A model generated the notes under the pieces. It did no database searches. It was given only the letters and a program-made list of their open reading frames with translations, and was not told where the DNA came from. The position numbers and the translations under genes are program-made. Below, one piece after another: positions 22,595 through 32,182 of a stretch of 64,000 bases of DNA. The first letter of the stretch is position 1; the number at the start of each line of letters is the position of its first letter. The DNA comes from Clostridia bacterium (GTDB lineage: Bacteria > Bacillota > Clostridia > Christensenellales > CAG-138): positions 16,131 through 80,130 of the forward strand of contig JAFXVP010000030.1 of NCBI GenBank assembly GCA_017524445.1, read 5' to 3'.

Positions 22595-25500
22595 TTATTT
22601 CACCTTGCAGCTCAGCACGTTCGACCACTCGCCGAAATAGGTCATGCCCCCGAACTCATGGTAGGAACGGATGCATACATAGTAGGTCGTGTTTGACTGC
22701 AGCTCCTTGATCGTCGTCCAGTACGTCGTCGGATCGCCGATCTTGATCGCTTTGACGTTCTTCGTGAAGTTCGCGTCCGTCGCGTACTTGATCTGATAGC
22801 CCGTAAAGTTCTTGGACGCTTCCCACTTGACCGTCATTTGCTTGCTGCCCGGACGGACCTGAACCAGCTTGCGCGTCGTGATGCGCACCGTCGTTCTCAG
22901 CGGTCCGACCTCGCCGAGGTTGAAGTTATCCCCCACATTGCCGCCGATCGTCGCGCCGGAGACCGGATCGGTGCGCCGCGCAAAGTATGCCTTGACGCCG
23001 TACTGATAGCGCGATCCGGCATAGACCTTATGATCGACATCCGAACCGTCAATCCATTCGGTGCCGGTCACGTTGTACCACCGCACAAAGTCCGTCCAGC
23101 CGTTGGTCGTGCTGCTCCACGCTCTGCGATAGATGACGTAGCCCGCCGCGCCTTCGACCGGATCCCATGTGAGCTTGATGCCGTTCGAAACGTTCTCTAC
23201 GTAGGTATTCTTCGTTGCCGGCAGATAGATCTTGAACCAACCCTGACATTCGCCCGTATAATCGCCCTTGAACGTGACGATCACGTAGCCCGTGCCCGCG
23301 TTCGTGTTCTCACAATACTCGTAATCATAGAATTCGGGATCGACGATGCTGCCGTCCGCGCTGTTCTTGACCGTAAACCGCGGCGTCTGCGCGCTGCCGT
23401 TCGCGATCACGTACGGTGTCGTGCCCCTGAGCTGCACGTCTGCCGCGTTCCACTCGACCGTGCCCTCAATCTGTATCTGCTGAATAACCTCGATCTCGTA
23501 GGTGAGCGTTTTGTCCTCGAACGTCACCGTCAGCACCTGCGTTCCGAGAACCGAACCGTCAAATCCCGTGACCATATCCGCGGTCAGCGGCTCCTCCTCG
23601 ACGATGTCGTGATCGTAATACGTCGTGATCGCGCCGCCGTATACGCTGAGCGTATCGCCTTCCGCATACACCAGCTTCTCCGGCAGCGTCTTCCATTCGA
23701 TCGCATTAAGCGGCAGATAGTGCCATTCTGCGTCCAAGAGACTCGTGTTGGAATGCTGGATGGTGATCTTCCTCCGCATCTGCGGCGTTCCGTCATAATA
23801 TACGTCCGTCAGGTGCGTGCAGCTGGAAAACGCGAAGGTTCCGATGTCTGTTACGTTGTCCGGAATGAAGATCTCCGTTAACCCCTTGCAGTCGTTGAAC
23901 GCATAAGCGTCGATGCTGATCAGACTCGAGGGCAGCGTGATCTCCGTCAGCCCCGCGCAGTTGTAAAAAGCCCATGTCCCGATGTTCAGAATGCCCTCGT
24001 CAAGCGTGACGGTCATTGCGTTGCTGCGCGACACGTACCAGGGCGTATATTCGTAAATGTTGGGTCTGTAGCCCGTCATCGTCCCCGTTCCCTTGGTCAG
24101 GTGCACTTCCGTAACGGCTTTGCAGCCGGAAAACGCGGACTCTCCGATGCTTGCGCTGCACGGCATCGTGATCGACGCCAGGCTCGTACATTCTTTGAAC
24201 GCGTTTTTGCCGACGTCCGTCACGCCGTCGCCGATCGTCGCCGACGCCAGCTGTACGCAGCTGTAAAATGCGGATTCTCCGATGCTCGTTACGCTGTCCG
24301 GGATCGTGATCGCCGGCAGCGCCCTGCAGTTGCCGAACGCGGAATCGCCGATGCCCGTCACGCCGCCGCCGATCCCGACCGAAGTCAGCTGTGTGCAGCC
24401 GTAAAACGCAGAGACGCCGATGCTTTCCGCCGCGTCGCCGATCGTGAGCGACTCGATCCCGGTGCATTCTTTAAACGCACTCTCGCCGATGACGCCACTG
24501 TCGATCGATGCGGATCTCAGCCCCGTGCAGCCCCTGAACGCTTCCTTTCCGATGCTTGTCACGTGCGAAAGGATCGTGATTTCGGGGAGTCCCGTGCAGG
24601 CATAGAACGCTCTGTCCCCGATGCTCGTCACGCTCGAAGGGATCGTGATCGACGTCAGTCCGCTGCAGCGGTAAAAGCCGTATTCCCCGATCTCCGGGAT
24701 CCCTTCGTCCAGTACGGCGGTCATTTTTTTGCCCTGGAAAAGCGGGCTCGTCGTCTTGTTGCTGATCTTCCACTCCCCGGTTCCCACGGTGAAACGGAGC
24801 TTTCTGATCGCTGTGGAATCGTCGAACGCAGACAGCTCGATCTCCGCGCTGCACGGCATCGTAACGTTTTTCAGTGCCGAGCAGCTGTCAAACGCCTGCA
24901 TGCCGACGCTCGTGACGCTGTCCGGGAGCACGATCGACGTAAGCGCCGCACATTCCATAAACGCGCGGTCGCCGATGCTCGTGACCCCCGAAGGGATCGT
25001 GACCGAGCTGAGGCCTGTACAGCCCTCAAACGCAGATCCGCCGATGTTCGTGACGTCCGAAGGGATCGTGACCGACAGAAGATTCGTACAGCCGTAGAAC
25101 ATATAGTCCGAGACGCCGTTCACGCCGTTTGAGATCGTGACCGATCCAAGCCCCGCGCAGCCGTAAAACGTGCCCCATCCGATGTTCGTCACGCTGTCCG
25201 GGATCGCAATCTCCTGTAAACCCGTGCAGTTGTAAAATGCAGAATCGCCGATATCCGTCACGCTTGAAGGGATCGTGATCGACGTAAGACCCGAACACTC
25301 GTAAAACGCTTCGTCAGCGATGTCCGTCACGCTCGAAGGGATCGTGATCGACGTCAGATATCTCTTATTACGGAACGCCTTGTCGCTGATATTTTGGACG
25401 CCGTCGTCCAGGATGACGGAGACGGAACCGCTTCCGGAGACATACGGCAGCGGTCCGGCCGCCATGGTCCCCGTTCCCTTGGTCATATGAACAGTCGTGA

Positions 25501-25927
25501 CGGCGGTGCAGTCGGAAAACGTATAGTTGGTGGTCACGACCCGGACGCTGCACGGCACCGTGATCGACGTGACCGCCGTACAGCCGCGGAACGCGCCGTC
25601 ATTGATATCCGTTACGCCGTCCGGGATCACGAGTTCGGTCAGTCCCGTGCAGCTGAAAAACGCGGACTTGCCGACGCTTGTCATCCCGTCCGGAAACGCC
25701 ACGGCCGTGATCTCGGACCGGACGGAATTCCACGGCGCGGTCCCGATGCCGTAATCGTACATCGCGCCGCTGCCCGTGATCGTCAGCACGCCGGTCTCCC
25801 CGTCGAACTCCCAATAGAGATCGTCGCCGCACTGACCGGACGTTTCCGCGGACGCTGTCTTGAGACTCAGCGGCAGCAGCGCGGCGATCATCAGAATGCA
25901 AAGAACAACAGACAGCAGTTTTTTCAT
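22595..25927 (-). CDS. Secreted BspA-type leucine-rich-repeat protein with Fn3 domains
   Basis: The protein has 1110 residues. A signal peptide occupies about residues 1-27. Twenty-four LRR_5 units follow (about 50-720), each built on a variation of SVTSIGDRAFxxCxxLTSI. A Big_3-like Ig domain (about 750-820) and two fibronectin type III-like domains form the C-terminus, ending SNVLSCKVK. There is no sortase motif or membrane anchor. BspA-type proteins mediate adhesion to host or other bacteria. The start at 25927 has GGGAGGGAATT; an upstream in-frame start lies in the promoter. The gene is monocistronic. Confidence 0.9.
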   Translation of the reverse strand: MKKLLSVVLCILMIAALLPLSLKTASAETSGQCGDDLYWEFDGETGVLTITGSGAMYDYGIGTAPWNSVRSEITAVAFPDGMTSVGKSAFFSCTGLTELVIPDGVTDINDGAFRGCTAVTSITVPCSVRVVTTNYTFSDCTAVTTVHMTKGTGTMAAGPLPYVSGSGSVSVILDDGVQNISDKAFRNKRYLTSITIPSSVTDIADEAFYECSGLTSITIPSSVTDIGDSAFYNCTGLQEIAIPDSVTNIGWGTFYGCAGLGSVTISNGVNGVSDYMFYGCTNLLSVTIPSDVTNIGGSAFEGCTGLSSVTIPSGVTSIGDRAFMECAALTSIVLPDSVTSVGMQAFDSCSALKNVTMPCSAEIELSAFDDSTAIRKLRFTVGTGEWKISNKTTSPLFQGKKMTAVLDEGIPEIGEYGFYRCSGLTSITIPSSVTSIGDRAFYACTGLPEITILSHVTSIGKEAFRGCTGLRSASIDSGVIGESAFKECTGIESLTIGDAAESIGVSAFYGCTQLTSVGIGGGVTGIGDSAFGNCRALPAITIPDSVTSIGESAFYSCVQLASATIGDGVTDVGKNAFKECTSLASITMPCSASIGESAFSGCKAVTEVHLTKGTGTMTGYRPNIYEYTPWYVSRSNAMTVTLDEGILNIGTWAFYNCAGLTEITLPSSLISIDAYAFNDCKGLTEIFIPDNVTDIGTFAFSSCTHLTDVYYDGTPQMRRKITIQHSNTSLLDAEWHYLPLNAIEWKTLPEKLVYAEGDTLSVYGGAITTYYDHDIVEEEPLTADMVTGFDGSVLGTQVLTVTFEDKTLTYEIEVIQQIQIEGTVEWNAADVQLRGTTPYVIANGSAQTPRFTVKNSADGSIVDPEFYDYEYCENTNAGTGYVIVTFKGDYTGECQGWFKIYLPATKNTYVENVSNGIKLTWDPVEGAAGYVIYRRAWSSTTNGWTDFVRWYNVTGTEWIDGSDVDHKVYAGSRYQYGVKAYFARRTDPVSGATIGGNVGDNFNLGEVGPLRTTVRITTRKLVQVRPGSKQMTVKWEASKNFTGYQIKYATDANFTKNVKAIKIGDPTTYWTTIKELQSNTTYYVCIRSYHEFGGMTYFGEWSNVLSCKVK

Positions 25928-25977
25928 AATTCCCTCCCGGATGCACAGAACAGAGATATGCGGTATTCTATAAACAC

Positions 25978-26006
25978 AATTTAACACATAAAGCGTATGC
26001 GTTCAA
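25978..26006 (-). promoter_or_regulatory. Promoter of the LRR gene
   Basis: On the minus strand, TTGAAC (26006-26001), 17 bp and TAAATT (25983-25978), about 50 bp upstream of the start codon. Confidence 0.5.
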
Positions 26007-26112
26007 TAGAAAATCGTAAAACCGGAGAGATATTTCCCATCCGGTCCGCCTGCAGCGTGTCGGCGAGAATTGCGCCCTGCATCCGGCGCGTACGCCCCGT
26101 CAGGCAGCAAAA

Positions 26113-26135
26113 GCGGGAGGGGTCTGCCCTCCCGC
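26113..26135. terminator. GC-rich hairpin
   Basis: GCGGGAGGG and CCCTCCCGC form a 9-bp perfect stem around a short loop. On the minus strand it lies just downstream of the relic at 26150-26200 and would have been its terminator; the T run is weak. Confidence 0.55.
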
Positions 26136-26149
26136 CTGCGTTTCCGCCG

Positions 26150-26200
26150 TTATTTTATCTTGCAGCCCGATACGTTCGGCCGCTCGCCGAGGACCGCATT
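26150..26200 (-). pseudogene. Relic of a second LRR/Fn3 protein C-terminus
   Basis: The minus strand encodes GERPNVSGCKIK followed by a stop. This matches the last residues of the intact LRR protein (GEWSNVLSCKVK, stop) with many identical bases. Sequence further upstream is not recognisable, so this is the remaining 3' end of a former paralogue. The rest of 25928-26240 holds the LRR promoter and a GC-rich hairpin only. Confidence 0.6.
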
Positions 26201-26240
26201 TTATAGCGTGACAGCTCTGCCCGATCGGGGCAAAAGCAGA

Positions 26241-27677
26241 TCAAAGCGTCGGCTCACGCAGAAGGAATTCCGCGATCTGTGCGGGCACCTTGCCGACGGC
26301 GGATACCGATCCGTCCCGGTGCAGGATCAGCGCATACGTTCCCGCGGGGGAAACCTCGACAACGTTTGCTTCCGCGCCGAGCCCCGTAAGATACGCTTCG
26401 CTGCAGGGGACCAACGCACGACAGACAAGACTCCCGTCCGCGCAGATGCCGACCAGGACCGACGCGCTGTTGTGCAGCGCGATCACATCCTTCCAGGAAT
26501 CCAACACTTCCTCTTCTCCGTGCACAGTTCCCTCTTCATCCAGTGCAAAGGCGGACCCTGTAACGATCGCGGCGTCGCAGAACGTGTTTCCGGAAATCCT
26601 GCCCTTCTGACGGGTACACAAAAGCGTGCCGTCGCTGCGTACGCCGATCAGCGCGGTTTCGCATGCGCTGACCGACCGCAGGTTTGACCATCCGGTCAGA
26701 TCATACTCGGAAAAGCCGCAATGCAGCAGCGTTCCGTCCGAGCGGATCGCAAAGGTGTCCCATCCCCCGCAGGCGATCGAAACAACGTCGGACCATTCCT
26801 CAACGGCGCACTGTCCGTATGTATTGTCGCCCGCGGCGACGACCGTGCCGTCCGATTTCAGCCCGACGGTATGCCGATACCCTGCCGCAACGGCACGAAG
26901 TTCCGTAAATGCCGCAACGTCGCACTGCCCGTATTCATTGTCGCCGACCGCTTCGGCGTGACCGTCGGAAAACAGAAACACCGCATGTGCGTGCCCCGCG
27001 GCGATGCGGCCGACCGTCAGCGCTTCGCGTGCCTCGGTGATCTCGAGAATGCGCTGCCAATCCTCTTCGGAAAGGCCCTTTGCCTGCGCGATCGCCTTTT
27101 GGGGATCGCTTTCCCCGGTGAGCGCGATCGCGATCTCCGTCGCGCGCGCTTCGGCGTCGGCGTACGGGATCAGCTCAGAAAACAGGCGAAACGCCTCATG
27201 GCTGTCGCCGGAATCGAACGTCTGCTCCGCGATACGATAGCGGCAGGCGCGGCCGCGCTCTTCTGCGTCCGCATACGGAACCAGTGCAAAGAAGGCCTCG
27301 GCTGCCGCGGCGTCATCGCCCGCGCGTTCCAGCGCATCCGCCTGTGCATACCGGCATTCACGCACGCGCGATTGCGCGTCCCGATACGCGCCGAGGGCCA
27401 GAAAACCGGCTTCCGCCTCCGCGTAGCTGCCGTTCTCAAGCGCCTGCTCCGCTTCACTGTACGCAATGGAATTGCGCATCTCATCCGCTTTTTCCGGGTC
27501 CGCCAAAGCCGCATACGCGAGGACCTGTTCCGTATCGCCGTTCTGCAGAGCATTCTCCGCCTTAGCGGCATACCGTGCTTCGCGGGTCGTTTCAAGATAC
27601 CAGTATCCGACCACACCGGCAGCCGCTATCAGACCGATCAGAACGGTGCAGACAACAAACCGGGCTGTTTTCTTCAT
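26241..27677 (-). CDS. Membrane-anchored RCC1-like repeat protein with helical repeats
   Basis: The protein has 478 residues. An N-terminal membrane anchor (about 7-28) is followed by helical TPR-like repeats (about 35-210) containing phrases such as GSYAEAEAGFLALGAYRDA. The C-terminal half has RCC1/BNR-type beta-propeller repeats: AAGHAHAVFLFSDG, AAGYRHTVGLKSDG and similar. The propeller is probably outside the cell. Related Clostridial proteins have no assigned function. It starts 13 bp after the DHHW gene and is probably the third gene of the MBOAT-DHHW operon. Confidence 0.82.
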   Translation of the reverse strand: MKKTARFVVCTVLIGLIAAAGVVGYWYLETTREARYAAKAENALQNGDTEQVLAYAALADPEKADEMRNSIAYSEAEQALENGSYAEAEAGFLALGAYRDAQSRVRECRYAQADALERAGDDAAAAEAFFALVPYADAEERGRACRYRIAEQTFDSGDSHEAFRLFSELIPYADAEARATEIAIALTGESDPQKAIAQAKGLSEEDWQRILEITEAREALTVGRIAAGHAHAVFLFSDGHAEAVGDNEYGQCDVAAFTELRAVAAGYRHTVGLKSDGTVVAAGDNTYGQCAVEEWSDVVSIACGGWDTFAIRSDGTLLHCGFSEYDLTGWSNLRSVSACETALIGVRSDGTLLCTRQKGRISGNTFCDAAIVTGSAFALDEEGTVHGEEEVLDSWKDVIALHNSASVLVGICADGSLVCRALVPCSEAYLTGLGAEANVVEVSPAGTYALILHRDGSVSAVGKVPAQIAEFLLREPTL

Positions 27678-27690
27678 CGTCCCCGCCCCC

Positions 27691-29142
27691 TCACAGATAC
27701 CGCTGCATCAGCTTCTGCATGATGACGTGACTGATGCCGGTCGACATGGAAATCACAATATAAATATCATCGATCTCGTGTTCCTCGACATACTGACGCA
27801 CGGTCCATCTGCGATGCTCACCGTCGTAGTTGTCTTCGCGGAAATCCACCGCGTGTATCTCCTCGTAATACGGCGCCAGATAGGGAAGGAAGCAGTTGGC
27901 GTAGGAATCTCCCGTCACCAGGCAGCGTCTGCCGCTGTCAACGCCTGTTTCATAGCAGCGCCACGGGCCGCGTTGTCCGCCGAGATACCCCGCGTAATTA
28001 TTCCGCTCCGGTATTAAAAACTGGCAATTCGGTTTCCCGCCGGTCCATAAGATCGTGTATCCTTTGACCGGCAGGATCGGGATCATGACGTCGATCGTAT
28101 CCGGTTCCATCGTCTGCAGCACTTCCGGATGTGTATACTTTTTGGAGCCGTAGAACCCGGTATTGTGACGGTAGGTATATTCATCATAGTCCATCGCGTG
28201 AATACCGATCCGCCCGAGCATCGCCTGCGCGGTATAGCAGGCCGCAAGCGGTTTCCAGTGATGGTCGGTGTGGAAATACAGATCCTCTCCGGCCTTCAGA
28301 TGCGGCACCAGAATATCCGCCGGACTGAAAACTTCCACGCCGGGCAGTGCGTTTTCCGCAATCGTCTGCTCCACATCGGATTCCCATCCGATGTATGTCC
28401 CGTTCTGAATATCAAACGCGATCTTGGGCGTCGGCGCCTGAATGAAGAAAACATGCCCGTCCTCCGGCAGGATCGCACGGTACGCGTTGATGACGTCGAT
28501 CGTTTTGCGCATTTCCTCTGCGGTGTATGCCTTAATCGCAAAGGACGTACCGTCCGGAAGGATCTCACAGAAGGTGCACGCTTCGATACTGCTCTCCTGC
28601 GGCGCGGAAGCGGACGGCTCCGGTTCGGGCGAAGGCGTCTCGGTCTCCGGCTGCTCCGTTTGCGGCGCGTCCTGTTCGCCCGAAGGCGATTCGGGCGCGG
28701 GAGATTCGGACGGTGCGGCAGCTTCCGCCGTCGCTTCCCGATCCGACGCCGGCCCTTCCTCATCGACGAACGCCGGGTTTTCCGCATCGACGAGCGCCGG
28801 GTCTTCTTCATCGAAATAATCCGTGCCTTCCTCGTCGGTGAGCTCCGGGTCTTCCAAACTGTCGGTCGTACGGTCCAGCGACAGCATGTTCATCCAGACC
28901 GCCGTCTCGGTGATCACGCGCTCGCGCGCGGGTATGCCGTCAGACAGATAGGATTCCATGCCGGACATAAATGAGCCGTCGCCGACCGACTGTGCGGAAA
29001 GAGCGGGAAAACCGGACAGCATGCGGTTCTCCGCATCCGACGCGCGGGCCTTCTTTTCGCCGAGTGCCAGCAGCAGAACGCCGAGCACGCCGAATGCCAC
29101 GACGCAGGCGTATGTGAGATAGAACGAAATACGATGCTTCAT
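27691..29142 (-). CDS. DHHW family SGNH-like protein (AlgJ/AlgX-type O-acetylation partner)
   Basis: The protein has 483 residues. One N-terminal membrane segment (about 6-27) is followed by an extracellular domain. An acidic, proline-rich insert occupies about residues 105-190. The FHTDHHWKPLAA motif defines the DHHW family, and VTGDSYANCF resembles the SGNH nucleophile block. Partners of MBOAT proteins transfer acyl groups to exopolysaccharide or cell-wall glycans. The ATG at 29142 is used; a TTG at 29148 overlapping the MBOAT stop is an alternative. The operon order MBOAT-DHHW is typical. Confidence 0.88.
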   Translation of the reverse strand: MKHRISFYLTYACVVAFGVLGVLLLALGEKKARASDAENRMLSGFPALSAQSVGDGSFMSGMESYLSDGIPARERVITETAVWMNMLSLDRTTDSLEDPELTDEEGTDYFDEEDPALVDAENPAFVDEEGPASDREATAEAAAPSESPAPESPSGEQDAPQTEQPETETPSPEPEPSASAPQESSIEACTFCEILPDGTSFAIKAYTAEEMRKTIDVINAYRAILPEDGHVFFIQAPTPKIAFDIQNGTYIGWESDVEQTIAENALPGVEVFSPADILVPHLKAGEDLYFHTDHHWKPLAACYTAQAMLGRIGIHAMDYDEYTYRHNTGFYGSKKYTHPEVLQTMEPDTIDVMIPILPVKGYTILWTGGKPNCQFLIPERNNYAGYLGGQRGPWRCYETGVDSGRRCLVTGDSYANCFLPYLAPYYEEIHAVDFREDNYDGEHRRWTVRQYVEEHEIDDIYIVISMSTGISHVIMQKLMQRYL

Positions 29143-29144
29143 AC

Positions 29145-30533
29145 TCAAAACCTGAAATAGATAAAGGGGTTAAAACTCTGCCCGATCAGGAACAGAAGCG
29201 AAACAACGGCAAGCAGTACGGCGCATACGGCTGACAGCGGCGCAAAGACACGCTCCGCTGCCGGATGCTTTTCCGTAAACCCGGAAACGGCGGGAAGGAT
29301 CGGCATGCCGCATACGAACGCGATCGGCAGAAACAGCGCGTAGCGTTTCAGCACCGTCAGCGTCACGGTATCGATCCATCCGCTCGCCCCGACGCCGAAC
29401 AGCGCACCGAGATGTATGCCGGCCGACGACAGATCGGTGTGATAGAACAGCACCCAGCCGATCACGGCAAGCAGGAACGTGCCGAGCCAGAGCAGCGGCT
29501 TCGGGAAGCGTGTCCTGAAGCGGGAAAACTGTTTGTCGATGATCAGCAGCACAAACCAGTATAATCCCCACAGCAAAAAGTTCCACGCGGCGCCGTGCCA
29601 GAGCCCGGTCAATGCCCAGACGATCAGAAGATTCAGGATCGTTCGTGCGCGGCCTTTCCGGTTTCCGCCGAGCGGGATATATACATAATCGCGGAAGAAC
29701 GTCCCAAGCGAGATGTGCCAGCGGCGCCAGAACTCCGTGGCGGACAGCGACACATAGGGATACTCGAAATTCTCCCGATAGCGGAATCCGAGCACGCGTC
29801 CGAGCCCGATCGCCATATCGGAGTAAGCGGAAAAATCGTAATAGAGCTGCAGCGTGTACAGCAGCGCGCAAAGCCATGCGCCTGCCACCGAATAGCTTGT
29901 GACGGCCATGCCGGTTTCGAGCGCTTTGCCGCAGATGTTGGCAAGCAGCACCTTCTTTGCAAGTCCGACAAAAAACCGACGCATGCCGTACGCAAAGTCC
30001 TCGACCGTCGTCGTGCGCGAAGAAAGCGCCTGCTCCACGTCCGCGTACTGTACGATCGGACCCGCGATCAGCTGCGGGAAACAGCTGACATATAAAAGCA
30101 GACGGAACGGATTCTTTTGCTCGGCGACCTTGCCCCGGTAGACGTCGATCGTATAGGTGAGGATCTGGAAGGTGTAAAAGGAGATGCCGATCGGAAGCTT
30201 GGGCGGCGTGAAGGACAGCCCGAGCACCTCGCCGAGCAGAAAGCCCGCGTACTTGAACCAGAACAGCGCTCCGAGCGAAAAGGCAACGCCGAGCGCCAGC
30301 CAGAGCTTTTTGACGGCCGGCCGTTCTGCGCGCACGATCATGTGCGCGCAAAGCGCGTGCAGCATGGTGGAACCGATCAGCAGCAGCACCATGATCGGCT
30401 CGCCCCATGCATAGAAGATCAGGGAAAAAACGACCAAAACGGCGTTGCGCCAGCGAACGCTGCCGCTGATAAAATACAACAGCAGCAGCAGCGGAAGAAA
30501 CAGTAACAGAAACGTAAGACCGGAAAAGACCAT
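29145..30533 (-). CDS. MBOAT family O-acyltransferase (AlgI/DltB-like)
   Basis: The protein has 462 residues and about ten to eleven hydrophobic segments. The catalytic histidine motif is seen in LTGLWHGAAWNF, and the upstream LSATEFWRRWHISLG is conserved in AlgI-type proteins. MBOATs pass an acyl group across the membrane to an extracellular partner, here most likely the DHHW protein encoded immediately downstream. The substrate polysaccharide is unknown, and no polysaccharide biosynthesis genes lie nearby. GGAGAA precedes the ATG, and a clear promoter lies upstream. Confidence 0.94.
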   Translation of the reverse strand: MVFSGLTFLLLFLPLLLLLYFISGSVRWRNAVLVVFSLIFYAWGEPIMVLLLIGSTMLHALCAHMIVRAERPAVKKLWLALGVAFSLGALFWFKYAGFLLGEVLGLSFTPPKLPIGISFYTFQILTYTIDVYRGKVAEQKNPFRLLLYVSCFPQLIAGPIVQYADVEQALSSRTTTVEDFAYGMRRFFVGLAKKVLLANICGKALETGMAVTSYSVAGAWLCALLYTLQLYYDFSAYSDMAIGLGRVLGFRYRENFEYPYVSLSATEFWRRWHISLGTFFRDYVYIPLGGNRKGRARTILNLLIVWALTGLWHGAAWNFLLWGLYWFVLLIIDKQFSRFRTRFPKPLLWLGTFLLAVIGWVLFYHTDLSSAGIHLGALFGVGASGWIDTVTLTVLKRYALFLPIAFVCGMPILPAVSGFTEKHPAAERVFAPLSAVCAVLLAVVSLLFLIGQSFNPFIYFRF

Positions 30534-30562
30534 ACGACCATTCTCCTAACACGGATGGTCAC

Positions 30563-30591
30563 AGTATAGCAGTTTATCCGTGATTCGTCAA
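30563..30591 (-). promoter_or_regulatory. Sigma-A-type promoter of the MBOAT operon
   Basis: On the minus strand TTGACG (30591-30586), 17 bp, TATACT (30568-30563), about 30 bp before the MBOAT start. Confidence 0.78.
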
Positions 30592-30634
30592 TTCTCGCGC
30601 ACACTTTACGGAAAAGTGTTTTGTTTTGATTTCA

Positions 30635-30783
30635 AAACGATCTGCCTGTCGGCATGGATCCGCTGCGCTTACGCTTCATTACATTTGGAAGATCGCACGA
30701 CGACGTGACGTCATCCGGCGCATACAATGCTGCGCCGTGGATTGCACTTGCGGTCATGAATTGCGCAGGCGCATGAATTCTCC
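30635..30783 (+). repeat. Degenerate repeat region with ATGAATTG-linked hairpins
   Basis: The 318-bp gap between divergent genes holds short palindromes with ATGAATT linkers, best seen at 30749-30780 (GGTC-ATGAATTG-CGC-AG-GCG-ATGAATT). Further left are fragments resembling the 150-bp repeat at 12.3 kb (CTTCATTACAT, GCATACAATGC). No gene is visible. Confidence 0.65.
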
Positions 30784-30812
30784 TTGCAAAACGCGGATGG
30801 ATACCCTATAAT
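30784..30812 (+). promoter_or_regulatory. Sigma-A-type promoter of the DUF1015 gene
   Basis: TTGCAA (30784-30789), 17 bp, TATAAT (30807-30812). The -35 box directly abuts the last unit of the hairpin array, so the array supplies or borders the promoter. Confidence 0.72.
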
Positions 30813-30851
30813 ATAAATGTATTAATATGCTTATGAAAAGGAGAATGGATT

Positions 30852-32168
30852 ATGTACGAAAACAACATCGGCGTTCTGGTCCCTAACGTGATGCTGCCCC
30901 CGAAGGGCACGGATTTTTCGAAGTGGGCGGTCGTGGCATGCGACCAGTTCACCTCGCAGCCCGAATATTGGGAAGCGGCGCGCAAGTTCATCGGCGACGC
31001 GCCCACGACCCTCGACCTCTTCTTACCGGAAGCGTTCCTGGGCAAAGAGGGCGAAGCGGAGCGCATTGCGACCATCCGCAAGAACATGCGCGAGTATATG
31101 GCAAAGGGCGTCCTCGAGACCAAGCCGCAGGGCTTCGTGCTTGTGAAGCGCTCCGTCGCGGGAAACACGCGCTGGGGTCTTGTCATGGCGCTGGACCTCG
31201 AATGCTATGATTACAACAAGGGCGCGACGACGCTGATCCGTGCGACCGAGGGCACGATCGTGGAGCGCATTCCCCCGCGTCTCCGCATCCGCGAAGGCGC
31301 GCCGCTCGAGCTTCCGCACATTCTCGTTCTCATCGACGACCCGCAGCGCACGGTCATCGAACCGCTCGCGGCAAAGACGGACGCGCTCGACAAGCTCTAT
31401 GACACCGACCTGATGCTCGACGGCGGGCACATCACCGGCTGGCTCGTGGACGGCGCAAACGACGTGCAGGGCGCGATCGACGCAATGACCGTGCTGACCG
31501 ACGCGGACGCGTTCCATGCAAAGTACGGCGATCACGCGCCGCTGCTGTTCGCAATGGGCGACGGCAACCACAGCTTTGCGACCGCAAAGGCGAACTGGGA
31601 AAAGGTCAAGGCGACGCTCACGCCGGAAGAACAGAAGGATCATCCGGCGCGCTACGCGCTCGTCGAGGTCGAGAACGTGCACGACGACGGCATCATCTTT
31701 GAGCCGATCCACCGCGTGCTGTTCGGCGTCGGCGGCATGGAAGGCGCGGAAAAGCTTCTCGCGAAGCTCAAGGCGCAGAATGGCGACGCAAAGATTGTTC
31801 TTTCGGACGACATGCCGAAGGCATCCGGCGGCGAAGTGCACACCATTCCGTTCTGCACGGGCGATATCTTCGGCGCGTTCGTCGTCGAAAAGCCCGCCGC
31901 GCAGCTGGCCGTCGGCACGCTGCAGAACGCGATTGACGCGCTCCTCAAGGAGACCGAGGGCGCGGAGGTCGACTACATCCACGGCGAAGCGGTCGTACGC
32001 GATCTCGCAAGCAAGCCGGATACCATGGGCTTCCTGCTCCCCGCGATGCAGAAGAGCGAGCTGTTCCCGACCGTCGTGTTCGACGGCGCGCTGCCGCGCA
32101 AGACCTTCTCGATGGGCGAAGCGAACGAAAAGAGATACTACTTGGAGTGCAGAAAGATCGAGAAGTAA
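30852..32168 (+). CDS. DUF1015 family protein
   Basis: The protein has 438 residues, as usual for DUF1015. The opening IGVLVPNVMLPP and VVACDQFTSQPEYW, and the central FAMGDGNHSFATAKANWE, are family hallmarks. The biochemical activity is not known; members often lie beside serine or amino-acid biosynthesis genes. The gene has its own promoter and an AAAAGGAG ribosome site. It is followed by a hairpin array and aspartate kinase, which suggests, without proof, a link to amino-acid metabolism. Confidence 0.9.
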   Translation: MYENNIGVLVPNVMLPPKGTDFSKWAVVACDQFTSQPEYWEAARKFIGDAPTTLDLFLPEAFLGKEGEAERIATIRKNMREYMAKGVLETKPQGFVLVKRSVAGNTRWGLVMALDLECYDYNKGATTLIRATEGTIVERIPPRLRIREGAPLELPHILVLIDDPQRTVIEPLAAKTDALDKLYDTDLMLDGGHITGWLVDGANDVQGAIDAMTVLTDADAFHAKYGDHAPLLFAMGDGNHSFATAKANWEKVKATLTPEEQKDHPARYALVEVENVHDDGIIFEPIHRVLFGVGGMEGAEKLLAKLKAQNGDAKIVLSDDMPKASGGEVHTIPFCTGDIFGAFVVEKPAAQLAVGTLQNAIDALLKETEGAEVDYIHGEAVVRDLASKPDTMGFLLPAMQKSELFPTVVFDGALPRKTFSMGEANEKRYYLECRKIEK

Positions 32169-32182
32169 CAGGATCTACCGAG

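Noticed and set aside
24101..25132. Plus-strand open frame antisense to the LRR gene
   Set aside because: Its repeats mirror the LRR repeats, and the residues are dominated by R, A and D as expected for an antisense shadow.
22900..25900. Regular repeats that look CRISPR-like
   Set aside because: They are the codons of 24 leucine-rich repeats (about 69-bp period in frame), with no conserved spacer/repeat split.
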